Shown here piece by piece: positions 28,518 through 37,644 of a stretch of DNA of 64,000 nt. The stretch spans positions 1,798,001-1,862,000 of the forward strand of contig CAVZII010000005.1 in the NCBI GenBank assembly GCA_963775275.1, given 5' to 3'. Made by a program: the position numbers and the translations under genes. The notes beneath the pieces are model-generated. The model made no database searches. It was not told where the DNA came from and saw only the letters and a list, made by a program, of their open reading frames with translations. The DNA is from JANWHQ01 sp963775275 (GTDB lineage Bacteria; Pseudomonadota; Alphaproteobacteria; Caulobacterales; Caulobacteraceae). Position 1 is the first letter of the stretch, and each line of letters opens with the position of its first letter.

Positions 28518-28750
28518 CGCTCTCTCCCCGCTCTCGGCCTGCCTATCCCTGGCGCGCCTCGGGAGGCAAGGGCGCTCAGATGGCCAGGGCTGCGATCGAT
28601 CGCCGGAGGCTCATCCTCGGCGTGCTGACGGACGTCGGCGCCTCTCACGCTTCGGTCGGGAAGCCCATCCGATCGCCCGCGGATTGACCTGAGCCTCGCC
28701 CCGAGGTCACTGTCCACTCGAAATACTCGCGCCGCGATCAGGGGGGTCCG

Positions 28751-29584
28751 ATGCGAAGCCTCTTGCTGGTGGTTGCCCTGGCTGCCGCGCCCGCGCCCGG
28801 GTCGGCTCAGACCTCTGCGCCCGCCAGTTCGTCCGCGGCCCCTGCCGCGGCGTCCTCGCAGCTCGAACAGGACGTCGCCGCCCTCAAGGTCGCACAGGAC
28901 GCCTTCGCCAAGGGAGGATTTCCGACGCTTGCAGGCCACCTGTCGGCCCTGGAAGCCGTGCTCGGGCGAGCGCCGGCCCATCTGCAGGCCGTCGAGGAGG
29001 GACCCGACCAAGTGGTCTTCACTGGACAAGGCCTCCCCGCTTATCTGGCGTTCACCGCGTGGGAGCAGGCCAAGTGGAAGGAGGCCCGCCAGGCCCCTCG
29101 CCCGATCGTCTGGCGGCCCTCGCCCTATCCGACGGCCGCCCTCTATCTGGGCAGCTACTACGACGAGCTCGGCCGTTTCGATCAGGCCCTGGTCTACCTC
29201 CAGAAGGGCCTCGCCTTCGCTCCAGACGATCCGACCCTGATCACCGAGGCGGGTCTCGCCCTCGCCAAGCTCGGGCGGCTGGACGAGGCCCTCAGCCTCT
29301 ACGATCGGGGCCTGGCCGATGCGGGCGACTTCACAGGCGCGAACTTCATCGGCCCCAAGGACGAGGCGCGGATGCTTCGCGGCAAGGGCTTCGCTCTGAC
29401 CGAACTCGGCCGTCTCGACGAGGCGGAGCGCGCCTACAAGGACTCGCTCAAGCTCGAGCCGGATCACCAGGGAGCCAAGAACGAGCTGATCTACATCGCC
29501 CAGCTAAGGGCGGGCGCAGCGCCGACGGAATCCCAGATCATGACCACCGACAAGGCCCGCAACGTTCCGCCTCCACTCCGCTAG
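28751..29584 (+). CDS. Exported tetratricopeptide repeat protein
   Basis: A 277-residue protein with a signal peptide (LLLVVALAAAPAPGSAQ) and an Ala/Ser linker. Three or more TPR-like helix pairs lie at about residues 128-245 (LGSYYDELGRFDQALVYLQK; AGLALAKLGRLDEALSLYDR; GFALTELGRLDEAERAYKDS). TPRs mediate protein contacts; no enzyme motif is seen. Its TAG stop (29582-29584) shares the tetranucleotide CTAG with the stop of the convergent lpdA gene. Confidence 0.8.
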   Translation: MRSLLLVVALAAAPAPGSAQTSAPASSSAAPAAASSQLEQDVAALKVAQDAFAKGGFPTLAGHLSALEAVLGRAPAHLQAVEEGPDQVVFTGQGLPAYLAFTAWEQAKWKEARQAPRPIVWRPSPYPTAALYLGSYYDELGRFDQALVYLQKGLAFAPDDPTLITEAGLALAKLGRLDEALSLYDRGLADAGDFTGANFIGPKDEARMLRGKGFALTELGRLDEAERAYKDSLKLEPDHQGAKNELIYIAQLRAGAAPTESQIMTTDKARNVPPPLR

Positions 29585-30978
29585 GCCTGCATCGTCCAGC
29601 CCTCCACGCCCATGGCCGCCTGGCGCAGGGCCTCCGAGCGGGTCGGGTGGGGATGGCAGGTGCGCGCCACGTCCTCGGAGGCCGCGGCGAACTCCATGGC
29701 CACGCACCATTCGCCCAGCATCTCGCTGACCTCGGGCCCGATCATGTGGGCGCCGAGGATCCGGTCGGTCGCCGCGTCGGCCAGCACCTTCACGAAGCCC
29801 TCGGTCTCGTGGTTGATCTTGGCGCGGGAGTTGGCGGCGAAGGGGAACTTGCCGACCTTGTAGGCCACGCCGGCGGCCTTCAGCTCCTCCTCGGTCTGGC
29901 CGACGACCGCCACCTCGGGGCTGGTGTAGATCACCGAGGGGATCACCGCGTAGTTCACATGACCGGCGCGTCCGGCGATGGTCTCGACGATGGCCACGCC
30001 TTCCTCCTCGGCCTTGTGAGCCAGCATCGGGCCGGTCGTGGCGTCGCCGATCGCCCAGACCCGTTCGGCCGAGGTGCGGCCATGGTCGGTCTCGATGAAG
30101 CCGCGCCGGTCGAGTTTCACGCCGACGCTTTCCAGGCCCAGGCCCTCGGTATAGGGACGCCGGCCGATGGCGAGCAGCAGGTAGTCCGCGCCGAGCGTCT
30201 CGGACGCCCCGCCGGCCGCCGGCTCGAAGCTCAGCTCCACGCCCTTCGCCGAGGCCTTGGCCCCGGTCACCTTGCAGCCCAGGCGGAACTTGATCCCCTG
30301 CTTGGTCAGGGCGCGCTGCAGCGCCTGGGCGACCTCGGCGTCCACCCCCGGCGTGATCCGGTCCAGGAACTCGATCACCGTCACCTCGGCCCCGAGGCGT
30401 CGCCAGACCGAGCCGAGCTCGAGCCCGATCACGCCCGCGCCGATCACCACCAGCCTGCCTGGGACCTCGGGCAGGGAGAGCGCGCCGGTGGAATCCACGA
30501 TTCGCTGGTTGTCCACCTCCACCCCCGGCAGGGGCGCGGGGGCCGATCCGGTGGCGATGACGATGTGGCGCGCGTCGTGGACCTCTTCGCTCCCGTCCGC
30601 CGCCTCGACCGCCACCTTGCCGGGCCCGGCGATGCGGCCGGCGCCCTTCAGCCAGTCGACCTTGTTCTTGCGGAACAGGAACTCCACGCCCTTGGCCAGG
30701 GCCGTCACGCTGTCGGCCTTCTGCTTCATCATCTGGCCGAGGTTCAGCTTGGGCTCGACCTCGATCCCCAGGACCGCGAACTCGCCCCTGGCCTTGTCGT
30801 AGAGCTCCGAGGCGTGCAGCAGCGCCTTGGAGGGCATGCAGCCGACGTTCAGGCAGGTGCCGCCGAGGGTGGGGCCTTTCTCGACGCAGGCGACCTTGAG
30901 CCCCAGCTGTCCGGCGCGGATGGCGCCGTTGTAGCCCCCCGGGCCCGCCCCGATGATGATCACGTCGTATGCGGCCAT
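29581..30978 (-). CDS. lpdA: Dihydrolipoyl dehydrogenase (E3)
   Basis: The flavoprotein that reoxidises dihydrolipoamide in 2-oxoacid dehydrogenase complexes and the glycine cleavage system. The 465-residue protein has the FAD motif IIGAGPGGYNGA, the redox disulfide GGTCLNVGCMPSK (Cys42, Cys47), the NAD motif VIGAGVIGLELGSV, the second FAD motif AIGDATTGPMLAHKAEEEG, and the active-site CHPHPTRSE with His444 and Glu449. The start ATG 30978 fits the family. No E1 or E2 gene is adjacent; it is divergent from fmt with a 53-bp gap. Confidence 0.95.
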   Translation of the reverse strand: MAAYDVIIIGAGPGGYNGAIRAGQLGLKVACVEKGPTLGGTCLNVGCMPSKALLHASELYDKARGEFAVLGIEVEPKLNLGQMMKQKADSVTALAKGVEFLFRKNKVDWLKGAGRIAGPGKVAVEAADGSEEVHDARHIVIATGSAPAPLPGVEVDNQRIVDSTGALSLPEVPGRLVVIGAGVIGLELGSVWRRLGAEVTVIEFLDRITPGVDAEVAQALQRALTKQGIKFRLGCKVTGAKASAKGVELSFEPAAGGASETLGADYLLLAIGRRPYTEGLGLESVGVKLDRRGFIETDHGRTSAERVWAIGDATTGPMLAHKAEEEGVAIVETIAGRAGHVNYAVIPSVIYTSPEVAVVGQTEEELKAAGVAYKVGKFPFAANSRAKINHETEGFVKVLADAATDRILGAHMIGPEVSEMLGEWCVAMEFAAASEDVARTCHPHPTRSEALRQAAMGVEGWTMQA

Positions 30979-31031
30979 GGCTGCCCCTCTCGGCTTGACG
31001 CGCACCGGCCTTGGCCCGACTAGGCGAGCCC

Positions 31032-31967
31032 ATGCGCCTGGCTTTCCTCGGCACCCCGGAGTTCGCGGTCAAGTCCCTGGCGGAGCTCCTCGCCGCCGGA
31101 CACGAGATCGCCGCGGTCTACGCCCAGCCGCCCGCGCCGCGCGGGCGGGGCCAGGAGGTGCGCCCATCGCCCGTCCAGGCCTTCGCCGACAGCCTCGGCC
31201 TGCCCGTGCGCACGCCGGCCTCCATGCGCGATCCGGCCGAGGTCCGGGCCTTCGAGGACCTCGGCCTGGACGCGGCGGTGGTGGTCGCCTACGGCCAGAT
31301 CCTGCCCGCCGAGGTGCTGGACGCGCCGCGCTTGGGCGCCTTCAACCTGCACGCCTCGCTGCTGCCCCGCTGGCGGGGCGCCGCGCCGATCCAGCGCGCG
31401 ATCATGGCGGGCGACCCGGTCACCGGCGTGCAGGTGATGCGGATGACGGCGGGTCTGGACGAGGGGCCGATCGTCCTGTCCGAAACGGTCACGATCGCGC
31501 CGGACGACACGGCCGCAACCTTGGCCGACAAGCTCGCCGCGGTGGGAGCGTCCCTGCTGCCTTGCGCCCTGGCCGCCATCGAGCGGGGCGGGGCGGTCGA
31601 GACGCCCCAGGCGGCCGAGGGCGTGACCTACGCCCGCAAGATCAGCCCCGAGGAAGCCCGCATCGACTGGTCGCGCCCGGCCGCCGAGATCGACCGCCAC
31701 ATCCGGGGCCTCTCACCCTTTCCCGGGGCCTGGTTCATGGCGCCCGGCCGCAACGAGGATCGCGGGCCGGTGCGGGTCAAGGCCCTGGCCTCCCGCGTCG
31801 AGACCGGGGCCGGCGCGCCCGGCGAGGCGCTGGACGACGCCCTGCTGATCGCCTGCGGCTCGGGCGCCGTGCGCCTCGCCAAGGTCCAGCGCGAGGGCAA
31901 GGGGGTCCAGGACGCCGGGACCTTCGTCCGCGGCTATCCCGTCCCGCGCGGGACCCGGCTCTCCTGA
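31032..31967 (+). CDS. fmt: Methionyl-tRNA formyltransferase
   Basis: Formylates initiator Met-tRNA using 10-formyl-tetrahydrofolate. The 311-residue protein has FLGTPEFAVKSL at the N-terminus and the folate-enzyme active site FNLHASLLPRWRGAAPIQ (Asn105, His107), with the catalytic Asp about residue 143 in GLDEGPI. The C-terminal OB-like tRNA-binding domain follows. The stop TGA overlaps the truA ATG (TGATG). The peptide deformylase gene that often precedes fmt is absent; lpdA is there instead. Confidence 0.95.
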   Translation: MRLAFLGTPEFAVKSLAELLAAGHEIAAVYAQPPAPRGRGQEVRPSPVQAFADSLGLPVRTPASMRDPAEVRAFEDLGLDAAVVVAYGQILPAEVLDAPRLGAFNLHASLLPRWRGAAPIQRAIMAGDPVTGVQVMRMTAGLDEGPIVLSETVTIAPDDTAATLADKLAAVGASLLPCALAAIERGGAVETPQAAEGVTYARKISPEEARIDWSRPAAEIDRHIRGLSPFPGAWFMAPGRNEDRGPVRVKALASRVETGAGAPGEALDDALLIACGSGAVRLAKVQREGKGVQDAGTFVRGYPVPRGTRLS

Positions 31968-32704
31968 TGCCGCGCTACCGGCTCCTGATCGAATACGACG
32001 GCGGCCCCTTCTGCGGCTTCCAGGCCCAGAAGGCCCAGTCCTCGGTGCAGGGCGCGCTCGAGCGTGCGGTCCTCGCCTTCACCGGCCAGAGCGTGCGTGT
32101 CGCCGCCGCCGGCCGCACCGACACGGGCGTCCACGCCCTGGGCCAGGTGGTCCACGTGGACCTCGAGCGCGACTGGCCCCCAGATACCGTACGCGAGGCG
32201 ATGAACGCGCACCTGCTCCCCGACCCGGTCGTGGTGCTCGAGGCCGCCGAGGCGCCGCCGGGCTTCCATGCGCGCTTCTCGGCCAAGGGCCGGCGCTACC
32301 TCTACCGGATCCTGAACCGCCGCGCCCCGCCGGCGCTGGACCGAGGCCGCGTCTGGCGGGTCAAGGCGCCGCTCGACGCGGAGGCCATGCAGGCCGCGGC
32401 CCAGCTCCTGGTCGGCCGTCACGACTTCACCACCTTCCGCGACGCCGCCTGCCAGGCGAGGTCGCCGGTCAGGACCCTGGACGCGGCCGAGGTCCGGCGC
32501 GAGGGCGAGGAGGTGCGCCTCGCTTTCGCCGCCCGCTCGTTCCTGCACCGGCAGGTCCGCTCCATGACCGGCTCGCTGGTCGAGGTGGGCGCCGGCCGCT
32601 GGAGCGCCGCGGACCTGGGGGCCGCGCTCGAGGCGAAGGACCGCAAGGCGTGCGGTCCGGTGGCGCCGGCCGAGGGACTCTATCTCGCGGCGGTGGAATA
32701 CTGA
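31967..32704 (+). CDS. truA: tRNA pseudouridine(38-40) synthase TruA
   Basis: Isomerises uridines 38-40 in the tRNA anticodon arm. The 245-residue protein begins YRLLIEYDGGPFCGFQAQ, carries the catalytic Asp52 in AGRTDTGVHALGQV, and has the C-terminal RSFLHRQVRSMTGSLVEVG motif. The length is normal. It overlaps fmt by 1 bp and runs into the ggt region through another TGATG. Confidence 0.96.
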   Translation: MPRYRLLIEYDGGPFCGFQAQKAQSSVQGALERAVLAFTGQSVRVAAAGRTDTGVHALGQVVHVDLERDWPPDTVREAMNAHLLPDPVVVLEAAEAPPGFHARFSAKGRRYLYRILNRRAPPALDRGRVWRVKAPLDAEAMQAAAQLLVGRHDFTTFRDAACQARSPVRTLDAAEVRREGEEVRLAFAARSFLHRQVRSMTGSLVEVGAGRWSAADLGAALEAKDRKACGPVAPAEGLYLAAVEY

Positions 32705-32742
32705 TGGCCGAGCCCGTTCTTTACGGTAAACGCAGTCAGGTG

Positions 32743-34464
32743 ATGTCCAGGTCCGCTGTCCTCCGCCCCGCCCTCGCCCTCCTCCTCTGTCTGACCCTCG
32801 CCGCCTCGGCCGGCGCCAAGACCCGGCCGCGCGCGCATCCCGTCGCGCCGCCGCCGTCCGGGCGCAGCATGGTGGTCGCCGCCAATCCCCTGGCGGCCAA
32901 GGCCGGCATGGACGTGCTCAAGCGCGGCGGGAACGCCGTGGACGCGGCCGTGGCCATCCAGGCGGCTCTCGGCCTCGTCGAACCCCAGAGCTCGGGCGTC
33001 GGCGGCGGCGCCTTCATGACCTTCTATGACGGCAGGACCCACAAGGTCCTCGCCTACAACGGCCGCGAGGCCGCGCCGGCCAAGGCCGGCCCCGACTTCT
33101 TCCTGCAGGGCGACGGCAAGCCCATGCCGTTCTTCCAGGCGATCCTGTCGGGCAAGTCCACCGGCCCGCCCGGAGCCATGGCGATGCTGGGCCTGGCGCA
33201 CGACGAGCATGGCAAGCTGCCCTGGAAGGATCTGTTCGGCGACGCCGAGCATTGGGCCGCGGACGGCTTCGAGGTCAGCCCCAGGCTCGCCGGCTTCGTC
33301 GCGGGACCCTTCCCGCAGGCCCGTGCGCCGGACGTGGTCGCCTACTTCACCAAGCCCGGCGGCGGCGAGGTCAAGGCTGGCGATCTGCTCAAGAACCCGG
33401 CCTATGCGCGCACGCTGCGCGCCATCGCCGCCGAGGGCCCCAGGGCCCTGTTCGAGGGGCCGATCGCGACCGACATCGTGCGGCGGGTCGACAAGGACCC
33501 GGGCGGGGTCCTCTCGATGGCCGACATGCGAGCCTACAAGGCCAAGCAGTCGGACGCCCTGTGCCGGCCCTACCGGATCTATGTGGTCTGCGTGCCACCC
33601 TCGCCCTCGGGCGGGCCGGCCCTGCTCGAGATGCTGGGCCTGCTGCAGCGCACCGACATCGACAAGCGCGGTCCCTCGGATCCCGTGGCCTGGTTCGAGA
33701 TGGCCCAGGCCATGCGCCTGGCCTACGCCGACCGCCAGCGCTACCTCGGCGACCCCGCCTTCGTGGCCGAGCCGGTCAAGGGCCTGCTGAGCGGCGCCTA
33801 CCTGGACGAGCGGGCCAGGCTGATCGGCGAGACCGCCGGCCCGGCCCCCGCGCCCGGGAAGCCGCCCGGCGCGCCCAGGGCGGGCGCGGACGCCACGCGC
33901 GAGGCGGGCGGCACCTCGCACTTCGTGGTCGCCGACCGCTGGGGCAATGTCGTCTCGATGACGACCTCGGTGGAGAGCGTCTTCGGCTCGGGCCGGATGG
34001 TCGACGGCTTCATCCTGAACAACCAGCTGACCGACTTCTCCTTCGCTCCGGTCGATCCGGACGGCGCGCCGGCCGCCAACCGCGTGGAGCCCGGCAAACG
34101 CCCGCGCTCGGCCATGACGCCGGTGATCGTCCTCAGCCGTGACGGCGCCTTCAAGGCGGCGCTGGGCTCGCCCGGCGGGCCGGCGATCCTGGCCTACAAC
34201 CTCAAGGCCCTGGTGGGCGTGCTCGACTGGAAGCTCTCGATGCGCCAGGCCGTGGCCTTGCCGAACCTCATCGCCTTCGGCGACCGCTACAACGCCGAGG
34301 TCGACAAGCTGGCGCCGCAGGTGGTCCAGGGCCTGGCGGAGCGGGGCATGAGCTTCAGCGTCGGCCGGGGCGAGAACTCCGGCCTGCACGGGATCATTGT
34401 GCGAGACGGGAAGCTCGAGGGCGGCGCGGACCCGCGGCGCGAGGGCGTCGTCCTGAGCTGGTGA
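32743..34464 (+). CDS. ggt: Gamma-glutamyltransferase (glutathione hydrolase)
   Basis: A periplasmic N-terminal nucleophile hydrolase that self-cleaves into two subunits and hydrolyses glutathione or transfers its gamma-glutamyl group. The 573-residue form has a signal peptide (LRPALALLLCLTLAASAGAKT). The large subunit has SGVGGGAFMTFYDG and NGREAAP. The autoprocessing nucleophile is Thr391 in EAGGTSHFVVADRWGNVVS, and SAMTPVIVLS and GSPGGPAILAY follow. I chose ATG 32743 so the signal peptide is N-terminal. An in-frame ATG at 32704 overlaps the truA stop as TGATG and would add 13 residues. The last 71 bp overlap the convergent histidine kinase gene. Confidence 0.93.
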   Translation: MSRSAVLRPALALLLCLTLAASAGAKTRPRAHPVAPPPSGRSMVVAANPLAAKAGMDVLKRGGNAVDAAVAIQAALGLVEPQSSGVGGGAFMTFYDGRTHKVLAYNGREAAPAKAGPDFFLQGDGKPMPFFQAILSGKSTGPPGAMAMLGLAHDEHGKLPWKDLFGDAEHWAADGFEVSPRLAGFVAGPFPQARAPDVVAYFTKPGGGEVKAGDLLKNPAYARTLRAIAAEGPRALFEGPIATDIVRRVDKDPGGVLSMADMRAYKAKQSDALCRPYRIYVVCVPPSPSGGPALLEMLGLLQRTDIDKRGPSDPVAWFEMAQAMRLAYADRQRYLGDPAFVAEPVKGLLSGAYLDERARLIGETAGPAPAPGKPPGAPRAGADATREAGGTSHFVVADRWGNVVSMTTSVESVFGSGRMVDGFILNNQLTDFSFAPVDPDGAPAANRVEPGKRPRSAMTPVIVLSRDGAFKAALGSPGGPAILAYNLKALVGVLDWKLSMRQAVALPNLIAFGDRYNAEVDKLAPQVVQGLAERGMSFSVGRGENSGLHGIIVRDGKLEGGADPRREGVVLSW

Positions 34465-35968
34465 CGCGCGGCGCGTCCGGCGCCTCTTCCGCCGGCCGTG
34501 CAGGCTCCGCCTCGGCCCCCGCCTCGGCGGCGGCCGGCAGGCTGAGCTGGAAGGTCGCCCCGGACGGGCCGTTCGCCGCCAGCGCCAGGTCCCCGCCGTG
34601 GGCCAGCGCCAGCTCGCGCGAGATGGCGAGCCCGAGGCCCGCGCCGCCGGCGCGGCCCGAGCCGGCGAAGGGCTGGAACAGGCGCGTCAACGCCTTCTGG
34701 GGCAGGCCCGGCCCGTTGTCGGCGAGGTTGAGCACGTCCTGGCCGTCCCGCCGCTCCAGCGTCACGCGCACCAGGCCGCGCTCGGCCTTGCCGGCCTGCT
34801 CGATCGCCTCGCGCGCGTTGCGCAGCAGGTTGACCAGGATCCGGTGCAGCTGCTCGGGATCGGCGTAGAGGACCGCGTCGCCGGGGACCTCGACGTCCAC
34901 GCCCACGTTGTGCTCGGTCAGGCCCGCGTCCTCGGCCGCGGCCTCGATCGCGGCGAGCGCCGGCGTCGGCGCCGGCTGGGGCGCGGGCTCCCGGGTCTTG
35001 CCGTAGTCCAGCACGTCCGAGGCCAGGGTGACCGCGCGGTCCAGCGCGCGCTCCAGCCGAGGCAGGGCGCTCGACACCCTGGGATCGCCCAGGCTCGCCA
35101 GGCGCTCGGAGGCCAGCTGAGCGCTGGTCAGCATGTTGCGCAGGTCGTGGTTGATCTTGGCGACCGCCTCGCCCAGCGCCGCCAGCCGGGCGCGCGAGGT
35201 CAGGGCCGTGCGCAGGTCCGCCTGCATGCGGTCGAGCTCGGCCTCGGCGCGGCCGATCTCGTCGCGCCGGTGCGAGATCTCGATGTGGGCCGCCGGATCC
35301 TCCGGATCGGCGCGGAAGCGCTCCATGGCCGCCGTGATCTTCTGGATGGGCCGCACCAGGAAGGCGTTCATCGTCCAGTAGAGGCCCACGCCCGCGGCCG
35401 CCGCGATCGCCGCCCCGACCCATAGCAGGCGCAGCAGGTAGCCCCAGAGCTCACGCTTCAGCGGCGCGTTGGGGATCACCACCTCCACGAAGTCGCCGGT
35501 GCGGAACCGCGGCTTGGCCACTACGCGCACATAGCGGTCGTCGCCGCCGAAGAGGGTGCGGAACGGCTCGGCGAGCCAGACCGCCGGGTTGCGGCTCCTC
35601 AGGTCCACCAGCTCGGGCGTGCGGCGCAGGCGCGGCGCTTCCAGCAGGAGCCGGCGCACGCCGCCGCTCTGCACCGCCACCGAGACCACGCCCGCGCCGT
35701 TCAGGAGCTGGTTGGCCATGCTGTTGGAGACGGTGCGCGCCGGCGCGGCCTCCACCGCCAGGGACGCCAGCTCGGCGGCCCGCACGCGGTCCAGGAACCT
35801 GGCCTCCTGATAGGCGGCCAGCGACGGGATCAGAATCAGCAGCCCTGCGGCCAGGGCGGAGAGCACGGTCAGGAGCAGCAGGCGAGCGGACAGGCCGCCC
35901 GGCCAGATCAGATGACGACCGATAGCGGCCGGCTCCCGCGGGGCGGAGTCCGAGGAGGCGTCGGTCAT
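34394..35968 (-). CDS. Membrane sensor histidine kinase
   Basis: A 524-residue orthodox sensor kinase. One membrane helix lies at about 27-52 and another at about 178-200, enclosing a periplasmic sensor of roughly 125 residues, followed by a HAMP domain (FLVRPIQKITAAMERFR). The dimerisation box is AKINHDLRNMLTSAQL with phosphoacceptor His274. ATPase boxes are N (NLLRNAREAIEQ), G1 (DNGPGLP) and G2 (GGAGLGLAISREL). A low-complexity Ala/Glu/Pro/Arg tail of about 50 residues follows and is where it overlaps ggt by 71 bp. No response regulator gene is adjacent. The signal sensed is unknown. Confidence 0.9.
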   Translation of the reverse strand: MTDASSDSAPREPAAIGRHLIWPGGLSARLLLLTVLSALAAGLLILIPSLAAYQEARFLDRVRAAELASLAVEAAPARTVSNSMANQLLNGAGVVSVAVQSGGVRRLLLEAPRLRRTPELVDLRSRNPAVWLAEPFRTLFGGDDRYVRVVAKPRFRTGDFVEVVIPNAPLKRELWGYLLRLLWVGAAIAAAAGVGLYWTMNAFLVRPIQKITAAMERFRADPEDPAAHIEISHRRDEIGRAEAELDRMQADLRTALTSRARLAALGEAVAKINHDLRNMLTSAQLASERLASLGDPRVSSALPRLERALDRAVTLASDVLDYGKTREPAPQPAPTPALAAIEAAAEDAGLTEHNVGVDVEVPGDAVLYADPEQLHRILVNLLRNAREAIEQAGKAERGLVRVTLERRDGQDVLNLADNGPGLPQKALTRLFQPFAGSGRAGGAGLGLAISRELALAHGGDLALAANGPSGATFQLSLPAAAEAGAEAEPARPAEEAPDAPRVTSSGRRPRAAGPRRPRASRLAQ

Positions 35969-36066
35969 GTGTTGCAGTTACTTCACAGCCGCGCGATCGG
36001 CAATGAAACCTCGCTCGCGGCTCCGTGAGGCTTGATCGGCGCCGCCCGGCCGCCCACCTCAGCGGC

Positions 36067-36663
36067 ATGCGCGCGCCACGCCCGACCTCCCCCTTCGCCG
36101 TCGCCGAGACCCTGCTCGAACGGGGCCTGTTCGCCGCCCGCTGGCTGATGGCGCCGTTCTACGTCGGCCTCGTCGTCGCCCTCGTCCTGCTGCTGGGCGT
36201 GTTCGTGCGCGAGCTCATCGAAGGCGCGCCCGAGGCCCTGACCTCGCCCGAGCACGCGATCCTGCTCGTCCTGTCGCTGGTCGACCTGTCGCTGGCGGGC
36301 AACCTGATCCTGATCGTGACCTTCTCGGGCTACGAGAACTTCGTCTCCAAGATCGACACCCAGGGACACGAGGACCGGCCGGCCTGGATGGGCTCGATCG
36401 ACTTCTCGGCCATGAAGATCAAGCTGATAGGCTCGATCGTGGCCATCTCGGCGATCTCGCTGCTGCGCGCCTTCATGCAGCTCGCCGGGGCCGGGGAGTT
36501 CGGCGGAGCGGGCGGCCACGGCGGCGCGCCGGACGAGTCCACGCTGAAGTGGCTCCTGGTCCTTCACCTCACCTTCATCGTCTCGGGCGTGCTTTTCGCC
36601 CTGATGGACTGGATCGCCGAGAAGGCCGCCCGCGGCCACGGCGTGGACCGGCCCCACGCCTGA
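36067..36663 (+). CDS. UPF0114 (YqhA) family membrane protein
   Basis: A 198-residue protein with about four membrane helices. It matches the UPF0114 pattern: LLERGLFAARWLMAPFYVGL at the N-terminus, VDLSLAGNLILIVTFSGYEN in the middle, then WMGSIDFSAMKIKLIGSI. The final helix is LVLHLTFIVSGVLFALMDWI. The family has no established function. The start ATG 36067 fits the family; upstream sequence in frame is unlike it. Confidence 0.88.
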   Translation: MRAPRPTSPFAVAETLLERGLFAARWLMAPFYVGLVVALVLLLGVFVRELIEGAPEALTSPEHAILLVLSLVDLSLAGNLILIVTFSGYENFVSKIDTQGHEDRPAWMGSIDFSAMKIKLIGSIVAISAISLLRAFMQLAGAGEFGGAGGHGGAPDESTLKWLLVLHLTFIVSGVLFALMDWIAEKAARGHGVDRPHA

Positions 36664-36674
36664 TCGTCCTCGGC

Positions 36675-36703
36675 TTGCGCGCGCGGGGCTTCGTCGCTAG
36701 TTC
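36675..36703 (+). promoter_or_regulatory. Candidate housekeeping promoter of the tRNA-Ser gene
   Basis: TTGCGCG (36675-36681), a 14-nt spacer and GCTAGTTC (36696-36703) fit the Caulobacter TTGACGS-N10-14-GCTANAWC pattern with mismatches at one or two -35 positions and one -10 position. Transcription would begin about 30 nt before the tRNA. Confidence 0.45.
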
Positions 36704-36740
36704 TTGCCGCCCGCTTGCGAGGCCCCTGGGCCTTACCCCG

Positions 36741-36831
<91 letters not shown>

Positions 36832-36866
36832 CGTCCGGGCTCGCCGGAACCAACGCGAGCGCGGCG

Positions 36867-37628
36867 TCACAGCCGCTCGAAGATCTCCCGCAGGCGCTCG
36901 GGCGCGCTGCGGTCGCGGGGCTCGGGAGGCGTTTGGTCGGCGTAGCGCAGGGCGAACACCAGCGGCATCCAGCCGCCGCTCTCATCGTTGAACAGGGCGC
37001 GCGAGGGGTGCGCGTCCAAGGCGACCTGGCGGATGTTCGTCGAGGTTGGCGCGCGGCAGTTCTCCGGGGGCGAGGTCACCAGGTACTCGCGGCAGATCAG
37101 TGGCCGCTCGGCGTGGATGGAGCAGGCCTCGTCCTCCAGGAACGGGCAGGCCACGCCCAGGCGGAAGTAGTCGAGGCCGAGGGCCTCCGCCGGCTCGGCG
37201 ATGCGGTTCATCCGCTCGGTCAAGCCGGCGGCGGAGAGCGCCGCCAGCGCCTCGTCGAACCGGGCCCGCACCTGGGATCGCCGGGGCTCGGGCATGGCCT
37301 CGACCAGCCGCGCCAGGGCCTGAGCCTCCGACGACGCCACCGGCGCCAGCTGGCGGCAGCAGGCGCCGCATCCGGCCCGGCAGCTGATCGTGCGCCCCTC
37401 GGCCTCGGCGCGGGACGCGCCGCGCTCGGCGAGGAAGGAGCTCAGTCCCTGCAGCACCGGCAACATATCCTCGGTGGAAGCCGGCGCCGCCGGCACGACC
37501 AGCTGCACCGGAACCGGTTCGCCGCCCAGCACCAGCGTCACCTTGCCCTCGGCCAGCGGCCCCTGCCCGGCGCCGCCCGCGCTCAGGCGCAGCGGAGGTG
37601 TCTTGGACCGATCGGGGTCCGCCGCCAC
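36867..37628 (-). CDS. YkgJ-family cysteine cluster protein
   Basis: A 253-residue soluble protein with the YkgJ zinc/iron-binding cysteine cluster: CRAGCGACCRQL in the middle, then ACPFLEDEACSIHAERPLICREY. This spacing is the family hallmark, and the family is thought to bind Zn or Fe. No enzyme function is established. The N-terminal 80 residues are variable. The start ATG 37628 is followed upstream by a co-directional small gene 16 bp away, so the HfaB-like, small exported and YkgJ genes may form one leftward operon. Confidence 0.82.
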   Translation of the reverse strand: MAADPDRSKTPPLRLSAGGAGQGPLAEGKVTLVLGGEPVPVQLVVPAAPASTEDMLPVLQGLSSFLAERGASRAEAEGRTISCRAGCGACCRQLAPVASSEAQALARLVEAMPEPRRSQVRARFDEALAALSAAGLTERMNRIAEPAEALGLDYFRLGVACPFLEDEACSIHAERPLICREYLVTSPPENCRAPTSTNIRQVALDAHPSRALFNDESGGWMPLVFALRYADQTPPEPRDRSAPERLREIFERL

Positions 37629-37644
37629 TGCGCTTCTCCTTGGG

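Noticed and set aside
28477..28692. A small + strand open frame in and beside the gap before the TPR gene
   Set aside because: It has no ribosome-binding site or recognisable domain and largely overlaps the start of the oxidoreductase on the other strand.
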